Assembly: GCA_004292985.1 (NCBI GenBank)
Contig: RDXT01000665.1
Location: 1-6,565, forward strand
Source of the DNA: Bacteroidota bacterium
Lineage (GTDB): Bacteria > Bacteroidota > Bacteroidia > J057
DNA length: 6,565 nt
Direction: 5' to 3'
This document shows positions 1 through 5,017 of this stretch, piece by piece; position 1 is the first letter of the stretch; each line of letters starts with the position of its first letter. The notes beneath the pieces are model-generated. The model searched no databases. It was not told the DNA's origin and saw nothing but the letters and a program-made list of their open reading frames with translations. A program made the translations under genes and the position numbers.

Positions 1-503
1 TAAAACTTCCCGCGCCGCATGGCTGTGCAGGCCTGGTCCATGCTGTCGAGCCGGGTTTTGGCCACAGGCGCCCCGGTTACAATATAAAACTGCGTGCCCG
101 AAGAGCGCCGTCCGGGGTTTTTATCGTCCCCCCAGCGAGCGGCTCCGATCTGGCCGTTGAGGTGCACCAGATGCTCCCGGAACTCCGGCGCGAGGGTAGT
201 GGTATCCTCAGGCTCGCCCGTTTCACGGACATGCCCCGTACCCCGGCTGCGCGGGTCGCCACTCTGGATCATAAAACCCGGAATGATGCGGTGAAAAGAG
301 AGGCTGTCAAAGAACCCGGATCGGGCCAGACTCAGAAAATGAGCCTTATGCTGCGGCGTTTCATCATACAAATGAATGCCGATTTCTCCCGCTTCGGTGA
401 CCATCACCACATCCGGAGGGGCAGCATGCTTATCCGCAGGCTGCGCACAGCCCGCAAGTAAGGTACTTACACCTATATATAATGCCAGTTGTTGAAGGGT
501 CAT
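1..503 (-). CDS. Cyclophilin-type peptidyl-prolyl cis-trans isomerase, lipoprotein (3' end cut off by window edge)
   Basis: Reading leftward from the ATG at 503, 167 codons are open to the window edge, so the C-terminus is missing. Role by family: cis-trans isomerisation of X-Pro bonds, helping proteins fold in the cell envelope. Seen in sequence: a short hydrophobic N-terminus ending in the lipobox LLAGC (Cys19), so lipid anchoring is expected; residues 32-48 match the usual first cyclophilin strand (VVMVTEAGEIGIHLYDE); the active-site motif FHRIIPGFMIQSGDP lies at 70-84 with the catalytic Arg at 72; the second signature SSGTQFYIV lies at 134-142. The start is forced: an in-frame TGA lies two codons upstream and no other Met precedes the lipobox. 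Odd: the n-region (MTLQQLALY) has no Lys or Arg, unusual for a signal peptide. It lies 75 bp downstream of the GroES-like gene on the same strand and may be co-transcribed with it, but it also has its own promoter-like sequence. Family certain; lipidation inferred. Confidence 0.92.
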   Translation of the reverse strand, partial: MTLQQLALYIGVSTLLAGCAQPADKHAAPPDVVMVTEAGEIGIHLYDETPQHKAHFLSLARSGFFDSLSFHRIIPGFMIQSGDPRSRGTGHVRETGEPEDTTTLAPEFREHLVHLNGQIGAARWGDDKNPGRRSSGTQFYIVTGAPVAKTRLDSMDQACTAMRRGKF

Positions 504-509
504 TGCTCA

Positions 510-541
510 CAAACTTAATACGCAGGTAGCATATTGCCAAA
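510..541 (-). promoter_or_regulatory. Putative Bacteroidota promoter of the cyclophilin gene
   Basis: On the minus strand a TTTG (-33 element, 541-538) is followed after 20 bp by TAAGTTTG (517-510), an exact match to the Bacteroidota -7 element TAnnTTTG. The ATG at 503 begins only 6 nt after the -7 element. Transcription from here would therefore start almost at the start codon and give a leaderless or near-leaderless mRNA. The match is by eye; short AT-rich motifs of this kind do occur by chance. Confidence 0.5.
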
Positions 542-578
542 TTTTTACGCAAAAAAGTTAAAAAAGTTGGAGGTGCGC

Positions 579-953
579 TCAATCAAACAGCTCCTCGTCG
601 CGCTCGACCATCAGAATTGCATTCTGGGGCACAATAAAATATTTTTGCCCTTCGTACATCACTTCGTAAGCGGCTTTTTGCAAAAAGATTGCGAGGTCTC
701 CTTCGCGTGCCTGAAGGGGGATGTAGCGGGTACTTTCCTGGTTTTGTTTCCAGGGTTCGTCTTCGGTAGGCATCGGGATCGGATATCCGGGACCGGTTTT
801 CATAATATAACCGCTCTGAACTACCTCTTTTTCAAGCACTCCGGGGGGAAGGAACAGTCCGCTCGACGTTTTTTCGGCAGAGGTACGGGGTTTTATCAGC
901 ACACGGTCGCCGATGATCACAAGTTTATACAGATTGGGTGGGTTCGGGTCCAT
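579..953 (-). CDS. GroES/Cpn10-like co-chaperone, Bacteroidota-type paralogue with dome insertion
   Basis: This 124-residue protein aligns with GroES along its whole length. Family role: GroES is the heptameric lid of the GroEL folding chamber. Seen: GDRVLIKP (15-22) matches the GroES strand HDRVIVKR; the mobile-loop region KTSSGLFLPPG (28-38) carries LFL where E. coli GroES has the GroEL-contacting IVL; GPGYPIP (54-60) matches the glycine turn; EGDLAIF (84-90) matches VGDIVIF; IVPQNAILMVERD (107-119) matches the C-terminal strand. It is longer than GroES (about 97 residues) because of roughly 17 extra residues around 61-80, where the dome loop would be. The start at the ATG at 953 is preferred to a GTG at 998, which would add 15 residues unlike the family. 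A cyclophilin gene follows on the same strand. Genuine groES normally sits next to groEL, which is not seen here, so this is probably a second copy with a specialised partner. Function of the paralogue not known to me. Confidence 0.9.
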   Translation of the reverse strand: MDPNPPNLYKLVIIGDRVLIKPRTSAEKTSSGLFLPPGVLEKEVVQSGYIMKTGPGYPIPMPTEDEPWKQNQESTRYIPLQAREGDLAIFLQKAAYEVMYEGQKYFIVPQNAILMVERDEELFD

Positions 954-1044
954 CGGGAAAGGTAAATAATGAAGAGAATGATATGGGAATGTAACCACAA
1001 TGTTACCACTGCGATAAAAAAAATGTTTTTAGCAGGAAAAAAAA

Positions 1045-1075
1045 TTTGCATTGACAAAAAAAGCTTTTATCTTTG
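1045..1075 (+). promoter_or_regulatory. Bacteroidota-type promoter P1, upstream of the candidate small RNA
   Basis: TTTG (1045-1048), a 19-bp spacer, then TATCTTTG (1068-1075): an exact match to the -33 TTTG / -7 TAnnTTTG consensus for the primary sigma factor of this phylum, with ideal spacing. The surroundings are very A/T-rich (runs of A at 1037-1044 and 1056-1062), which is typical of strong promoters. Transcription should begin near 1080. The next thing downstream is not a gene but a set of hairpins and a terminator. Confidence 0.7.
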
Positions 1076-1079
1076 TCAT

Positions 1080-1197
1080 ATCAAATCAGCGGTAACCCTG
1101 CTGATTATTAGTCAGACATCAAGTTCACTTGATATATAAGTTGTGTTTTCATGGTTGTGCTGTAGGGACGGCTCGGAAACGAGTCGTCTCTTTTTTT
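1080..1197 (+). ncRNA. Candidate small non-coding RNA of about 118 nt
   Basis: A short transcription unit bounded by promoter P1 and an intrinsic terminator. It has three local hairpins. Hairpin 1: 1084-1092 with 1098-1106, 9 bp including one G-U pair, 5-nt loop UAACC. Hairpin 2: 1118-1123 with 1128-1133, 6 perfect bp, UUCA loop. Hairpin 3: the terminator stem at 1164-1191. Between hairpins 2 and 3 is a U/G-rich single-stranded stretch (about 1134-1163) that could pair with targets. The only reading frame of note is a four-codon ATG...TAG at 1151-1165, too small to explain the unit. I see none of the hallmarks of SRP RNA or tmRNA, and it looks short for 6S RNA. I do not recognise the family; it could belong to one of the orphan Bacteroidota RNA motifs. 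Boundaries are predicted, not measured. Confidence 0.55.
1164..1197 (+). terminator. Strong rho-independent terminator
   Basis: AGGGACGGCTCG (1164-1175) pairs with CGAGTCGTCTCT (1180-1191): 12 bp with two G-U pairs, closed by a stable GAAA tetraloop (1176-1179) and followed directly by a run of seven T (1191-1197). On the minus strand the stem is not followed by a T-run, so it works for rightward transcripts only. It closes the small-RNA unit, and the next promoter begins about 20 bp later, so the downstream gene is insulated from P1. Confidence 0.92.
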
Positions 1198-1215
1198 GTT
1201 TTTATACGCAATTTG

Positions 1216-1245
1216 TTGACTTATCGCGATAAAAGCTTACATTTG
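1216..1245 (+). promoter_or_regulatory. Bacteroidota-type promoter P2 for the secreted M43-like protein
   Basis: TTG (1216-1218), a 19-bp spacer, then TACATTTG (1238-1245), an exact TAnnTTTG match; an overlapping TTTG at 1212-1215 gives a 22-bp spacer. Transcription would start near 1250, giving a 5' leader of about 300 nt before the ATG at 1550. The spacer contains a perfect palindrome (1221-1232), which would place a bound protein directly over the promoter. Confidence 0.6.
1221..1232. promoter_or_regulatory. Perfect 12-bp palindrome TTATCGCGATAA, candidate operator
   Basis: The sequence equals its own reverse complement and lies between the -33 and -7 elements of promoter P2, the usual position for a repressor site. 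The 9-mer GCGATAAAA formed by its right half and flank (1226-1234) recurs at 1011-1019, 60-70 bp upstream of the GroES-like gene. No regulator is encoded in the window. Confidence 0.4.
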
Positions 1246-1250
1246 ACTGT

Positions 1251-1289
1251 CACTTCAATGTAATATGCTTTTCCCCTGATATTGAAGTG
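1251..1289 (+). repeat. Inverted repeat at the predicted 5' end of the P2 transcript
   Basis: CACTTCAAT (1251-1259) is a perfect 9-bp inverted match to ATTGAAGTG (1281-1289). A G-U and a T-A pair extend it to 11 bp, with a 17-nt loop (1262-1278). It begins almost exactly where transcription from P2 should start, so in RNA it would form a 5'-terminal stem-loop, a common mRNA-stabilising arrangement. It could equally be a DNA-level dyad. No T-run follows, so it is not a terminator. Confidence 0.5.
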
Positions 1290-1303
1290 TTTAGCAGCTA
1301 AAC
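1289..1303. repeat. 15-bp dyad GTTTAGC-A-GCTAAAC
   Basis: Perfect 7-bp arms around a single central A. The one-base centre cannot form an RNA hairpin loop without opening pairs, so a DNA-binding dyad is more natural. It abuts the preceding inverted repeat and lies about 40-55 bp downstream of the predicted P2 start. Confidence 0.4.
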
Positions 1304-1423
1304 GTGTTTTACTTCTGGCGCAAGCCTTCGTTCTTGCCCCGAAAAGAGCTGAAACATTCACATATTCTTACGTTTCCTTACAGAATTGGCTCGCTTTTTG
1401 AATCTCTTACAGCAGGCACAGAT

Positions 1424-1443
1424 CAGACCATTTAGGTGGTCTG
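1424..1443 (+). repeat. Hairpin in the leader of the M43-like gene
   Basis: CAGACCA (1424-1430) pairs perfectly with TGGTCTG (1437-1443) across a 6-nt loop. It lies about 105 nt upstream of the ATG at 1550. There is no T-run after it, so it is a structural or regulatory element rather than a terminator. No known riboswitch is recognisable. Confidence 0.4.
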
Positions 1444-1549
1444 GCAGGCAGTTGGAGAAGGAGTAGCGGTTCGGTTTCCCTGTAATGGATGTTCCTTTTG
1501 CTCTTTCCTGATCGCTCTGTGGTTTTTCATTCAAACCTGGATAGAATGG

Positions 1550-4500
1550 ATGATGATGTACCCTGTTGTGCGAAAATGGAGATTAGGCGGCTGGATTAGC
1601 GCAGCCGTATGTGCCCTTACCCTCTTGTGCCCTCTGACCGCCTGGTCGCAGGGAGCTTCCAAAGCGCATTCGCTTCGCTACGAAACGGATGCAGTATATC
1701 GCCAGCGGACAGATCAGATCGAAGATATGATCTACCGCGACCTGAGCCAGAGCACTCCCGCGGGAAATATCTCACGGGGCCTCCTCGTGGTGCCCGTAGT
1801 TGTACATATCATGCACCTGCCCCAGGATTCGACTCCGGCGGCGGGCAGCTCCAATCCCACGGATGCCCAGATTATCGCCGGGCTTTCCTACCTCAATGAT
1901 GCCTTCCGCAACCGCAATGTTTTTCATGGTGGCCCCTATTTCAGCAATGCCGGCATTCCTGCCGCAGATATAGAAATCGAATTTTGCCTCGCGCAAACTG
2001 CACCCGATGGAGCCACCAGCGCCGGAATCACCCGCACATCAACGGCGATGAGCAATCTCTTCCGCGATGAACTGTGCGCCTCAGGCACCGGCAACAGCCA
2101 GGATGCCTGCCTCAAAAATCTGGCCTACTGGGATTCACACGGCTACCTCAACATCTGGCTGGTCAACAGCATCTGCGCAAGTCAAAACAATGACTGCGGA
2201 CTCAAAGGTTATGCCTTTATGCCCGGCGCCCACGGCAAAACCTATGACGGTATCGTGCTCGAAAGCGATGTCTGGGGCCTCAGTGCCGAAAATACCATTC
2301 CTGCGGTAGAATATGCGGGAGTTTATCTGGGCCTGTTTGAAACCTCCTTCGATCCGGTCGGCGCGGCCTCTCCCTGCGACAACGAAAACTGCGTGACCCA
2401 GGGCGACAAGGTCTGCGATACCCCGCCCGATGCTTCGCCTGCCGGTGGCAACTGTGCCAATGGCGAGCGGGTCAATTCCTGCAGCAACGATGCCCAGGAC
2501 AGCAGCCCCAACAATCCCTTTGATACCGATGTAGAAGACCTCTACGAAAACTTCATGGACGGAAGTTCATACGCCTGCCGCAATTCATTTACGCCAGGCC
2601 AGAAGGTTCGTATGCGCTGGAACCTGCTCAACTCGCGGACTTCGCTGATCCAGAATTCGGTTTGCTCCATTGTGTATGAAAACGTGGAAGTAAGCCAGAT
2701 CAGCGAACCTTCCGAACTGATCTGCACCAATACCATCCAGCCCAAGGTTCTGTTTACCAATACCGGAAACATCACCCTGACCTCCGTCGAAGTGCTGTAC
2801 TACACAGACCCCACGGTCAATTACAGCTTTACCTGGAGCGGACAACTGGCACCCGGCGCTTCGAAGCTGGTTACCCTGCCTGCGCTTACCCTTACTGCGG
2901 GCCTCTATGACCTGGTGGTGAAAGTGCAGAAAGTGAATGGCGGCGACCGGGACGACAATCCGAATGATGATGTGCTGGTTCGTAAGTTCTTCATTATCAA
3001 TGCAATCAGCCAGAGTGCCTTCCCTTACTGCATTGGCTTTGGACAGACGCAACTGCCCGCAGGCTGGATGGTAGCCAACCTGAACCGGGACTTTACCTGG
3101 GATCAGATGGCCTACAGCCGCTGCGCAGCCAGCGAAGGCCAGGTACTCCGCTACAAAGGCAGCGAAGGTCTGGCGGTAAACAATGTGCCTCCGGGACAGC
3201 CAGGCCCACGCGACCTCTTTATCAGCCCGCTGCTGGACCTCACCGCATTTTCATCAGCGATCCTTACCTTCGACGTAGCCTACCGCCTCGCTCCTGCCGG
3301 GCAGAATATCAACCTGCGGGTGCTGGCGCTGGAAGATTGCGAACTGGTTTCGGCAGCCCTCTATGAAAAGAGCGGATACGACCTTCAGACTTCGCCTGCC
3401 AATTCCACCGATCCCTACGTATGGGAGCCGCTGACATGCAGCGAGTGGAGAAGCGAAAGCCTGAACCTGAGCCAGTATGCAGGGCGTAAGGTGCGGCTGG
3501 TCTTTATGGTGGCGCTCGAAGCCCACTTCAGCCCCGACCTCTACATAGACAATATCTGCATCAACGCCGAGAAAAGCTGCGATGTCCCTTCGGCAATCCC
3601 TTCATCCCCAGGCATTTACACGGCAAGCCGTATGTGTACCGATGCCCAGGGCTGGTCACACTATATCAAAGACGCTGCCGCAGCTCCTGCCAGCACTGAG
3701 GATCTGCTGCTGTTTTCGGTTAAAAATCTCACCCAGAGTGGAGCCGAACTGCTGCCTTCCGGGGTAAAGATGGTCCTGACACCCGACCGCGGGCAGGCTG
3801 CCTATACCCTCAGCGGCGCTTCTTACGCTCAAAACTACCTCGGCTGGTTTGCAGCAGGTCGTTACCTGGAAATCACAGCGGCTCTCCAGCCCAGAGACAG
3901 TGCCCTTGTGCGGATTTATTACGATGAAACGGACTTCAATGACCTGAACAAGGCCATTGCGCCCGCTGCCATGACCAAAGAATCGCAACTGGTGTTTTAC
4001 AATATCCCCGGAGATGTCGGCACAGACCCGCTGGCACGTATGCTGGCCTTGTCAGACGAGTCTTATGAGGAGTACCGCTACGGAGCAGTTCCTTCCCGGA
4101 AACGCTGGTCCTCAGATACGACTGCCACGCTGAAATATGCAGAAATGTGGGCAGACAACCTTCAGTCATTCGGTCTGGGCAGTGGTGGCGATGGTCAGGG
4201 TGGCGGTGCGCGCTATCCGCTTCGTCTTCACCTGAACGGTGACCAGTGGGGCGAAAAAATCCTGCTGAACTGGTCCACCGAGCGGGAGCGTGAGTGTGTG
4301 AGTTATGAGTTGTTCCGTTCGCTGAATGGAGCTCCATATGAACTGGCAGGCACAGCCCCTTCGCTGGGTTCCTGGGTCCAGGGTTCTTATTACGAAACAG
4401 AAGATGCCGCACCTGAAATGGGCGTGGTGCGCTACTATGCCGAGCAGGTACATACCGATGGAATGCGGGTGCGTACAGATACCCTCGAAGTAGGATTTGA

Positions 4501-4759
4501 TCCGGCGCGTCTGGTGCGGGTATTCCCCAACCCGGCGGTAGATCTGATCCGCATCCGGCTCGATGCTGCGCCCGCGACTCCGGAGCAGGTAGAGTTTGTG
4601 CTCACCAACGCCAGCCATCAGAAGATTGCAGGCCGGAGCTGGACCTTTATCCCGGACTATGCAGAGTGGATGGATATTTCTGCCCTGCCTCCCGGCATCT
4701 ACTACTACAAGATTTTTTTCCAGGGCAAAGTGTACCGGGGAAAAATCCTCAAAGTATAG
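1550..4759 (+). CDS. Secreted M43 (pappalysin)-like pseudoprotease with T9SS type A sorting domain
   Basis: A 1069-residue extracellular protein. Signal peptide 1-33: basic n-region VVRKWR, hydrophobic core, predicted cleavage AWS/Q. An M43-like domain spans about 77-372: VVPVVVHIMH, IEIEFCLAQ (141-149), GITRTST (159-165), YLNIWLVN (199-206), YLGL helix (259-262), GDKVCDTPP (285-293), Met-turn NFMD (334-337), FTPGQKVRMR (347-356). The zinc motif HExxHxxGxxH is lost: the aligned stretch is EYAGVYLGLFE (254-264), with Glu, Val and Glu for the three His and Tyr for the catalytic Glu; no HExxH occurs anywhere. Next come a CARDB/Ig-like domain (about 374-485), a cleaved-adhesin/choice-of-anchor-J-like domain (about 490-672, ending YIDNICI), an unassigned part (673-880), an FN3-like domain (about 888-983), and the T9SS sorting domain (988-1069: VFPNPAVD ... 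GKVYRGKILKV), which directs export and surface attachment. Start: the first of three tandem ATGs (1550, 1553, 1556) fits the signal peptide; the upstream GTG at 1436 would bury it. Domain family sure; lack of protease activity inferred. Confidence 0.93.
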   Translation: MMMYPVVRKWRLGGWISAAVCALTLLCPLTAWSQGASKAHSLRYETDAVYRQRTDQIEDMIYRDLSQSTPAGNISRGLLVVPVVVHIMHLPQDSTPAAGSSNPTDAQIIAGLSYLNDAFRNRNVFHGGPYFSNAGIPAADIEIEFCLAQTAPDGATSAGITRTSTAMSNLFRDELCASGTGNSQDACLKNLAYWDSHGYLNIWLVNSICASQNNDCGLKGYAFMPGAHGKTYDGIVLESDVWGLSAENTIPAVEYAGVYLGLFETSFDPVGAASPCDNENCVTQGDKVCDTPPDASPAGGNCANGERVNSCSNDAQDSSPNNPFDTDVEDLYENFMDGSSYACRNSFTPGQKVRMRWNLLNSRTSLIQNSVCSIVYENVEVSQISEPSELICTNTIQPKVLFTNTGNITLTSVEVLYYTDPTVNYSFTWSGQLAPGASKLVTLPALTLTAGLYDLVVKVQKVNGGDRDDNPNDDVLVRKFFIINAISQSAFPYCIGFGQTQLPAGWMVANLNRDFTWDQMAYSRCAASEGQVLRYKGSEGLAVNNVPPGQPGPRDLFISPLLDLTAFSSAILTFDVAYRLAPAGQNINLRVLALEDCELVSAALYEKSGYDLQTSPANSTDPYVWEPLTCSEWRSESLNLSQYAGRKVRLVFMVALEAHFSPDLYIDNICINAEKSCDVPSAIPSSPGIYTASRMCTDAQGWSHYIKDAAAAPASTEDLLLFSVKNLTQSGAELLPSGVKMVLTPDRGQAAYTLSGASYAQNYLGWFAAGRYLEITAALQPRDSALVRIYYDETDFNDLNKAIAPAAMTKESQLVFYNIPGDVGTDPLARMLALSDESYEEYRYGAVPSRKRWSSDTTATLKYAEMWADNLQSFGLGSGGDGQGGGARYPLRLHLNGDQWGEKILLNWSTERERECVSYELFRSLNGAPYELAGTAPSLGSWVQGSYYETEDAAPEMGVVRYYAEQVHTDGMRVRTDTLEVGFDPARLVRVFPNPAVDLIRIRLDAAPATPEQVEFVLTNASHQKIAGRSWTFIPDYAEWMDISALPPGIYYYKIFFQGKVYRGKILKV

Positions 4760-5017
4760 TAATCGGCTGATGATGAGCCTCTTTCACACATAGGAGAGAG
4801 ATGGGCGCGTGCAGACAGACTGACAATTTATCTTTTTATCTTACATGGGGATAATCAGTTCTCTTATCTGGTAATTCCGGGGATTAAATTAGGGGTAAGA
4901 AACCTTGCATCTACCCTTGCTGATTATCAACCGGATACGAGAACAGACACGTCCTGACGGCTATGCCGGGCAGCACGGAATCTGTCCTGCTGGTCATCAG
5001 GAAGAAACCCTGGCGAT
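4760..5017. other. Intergenic spacer, 258 bp
   Basis: No gene is convincingly present. The clearest features are a 17-codon ATG frame at 4801-4854 preceded by AGGAG (4792-4796), and an imperfect long hairpin at 4863-4899: outer 7 bp with three G-U pairs, inner TAATT/AATTA, 10-nt loop. I find no exact TAnnTTTG promoter; the nearest is TATCTTTT at 4829-4836, with no matching -33 element. It is therefore unclear whether the downstream gene has its own promoter here or is read through from the M43-like gene. Confidence 0.6.

Larger units (their letters stand above)
954..1549. other. Divergent intergenic region, 596 bp, signal-rich and without a convincing gene
   Basis: This gap separates the leftward folding genes from the rightward secreted-protein gene. 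No protein-coding frame here looks real. From left to right it holds: a weak upstream region for the GroES-like gene with no good promoter match on the minus strand; a plus-strand promoter at 1045-1075; a candidate small RNA at about 1080-1197 ending in a strong terminator; a second plus-strand promoter at 1216-1245 with a perfect palindrome in its spacer; and a long leader at about 1250-1549 with inverted repeats at 1251-1289, 1289-1303 and 1424-1443. These items are listed separately. Confidence 0.8.

Noticed and set aside
551..568. Tandem 9-bp repeat AAAAAAGTT x2, read on the minus strand as T-runs after the GroES-like stop codon
   Set aside because: A possible weak terminator (GGAG/CTCC stem before it), but the stem is only 4 bp with a long loop; more likely ordinary low-complexity intergenic DNA.
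954..998. Upstream GTG start at 998 for the GroES-like gene (15 extra residues)
   Set aside because: The extra residues do not resemble any Cpn10 N-terminus, and the ATG at 953 places the first conserved strand at the usual distance.
998..1005. TAACATTG on the minus strand as a promoter for the GroES-like gene
   Set aside because: One mismatch in the -7 element and no TTTG at the right distance upstream.
991..1006. Inverted repeat GTAAC...GTTAC upstream of the GroES-like gene
   Set aside because: Arms of only 5 bp with a 6-bp spacer; expected by chance in a gap of this size.
1436..1549. Upstream GTG start at 1436 for the M43-like gene (38 extra residues)
   Set aside because: It would bury a clear signal peptide that begins at the ATG cluster 1550-1558; the extension has two Cys-rich hydrophobic stretches but no recognisable feature.
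1772..4618. Medium-length reading frames on the opposite strand and in other frames within the large genes
   Set aside because: They overlap genes with clear protein homology and show no recognisable domains; they are by-products of moderately GC-rich codon usage.
4765..4784. GGCT/AGCC hairpin followed by TCTTT just after the M43-like gene
   Set aside because: Only 4 bp with a 7-nt loop and a poor T-run; too weak to call a terminator, especially next to the strong one at 1164-1197.
4916..4927. TGCTGATTAT shared between the candidate small RNA (1099-1108) and the spacer before the second surface-protein gene, suggesting RNA-RNA pairing
   Set aside because: The usable complementarity is about 7 Watson-Crick pairs plus two G-U pairs, and that arm of the small RNA is already paired in a hairpin; chance is the simpler explanation.
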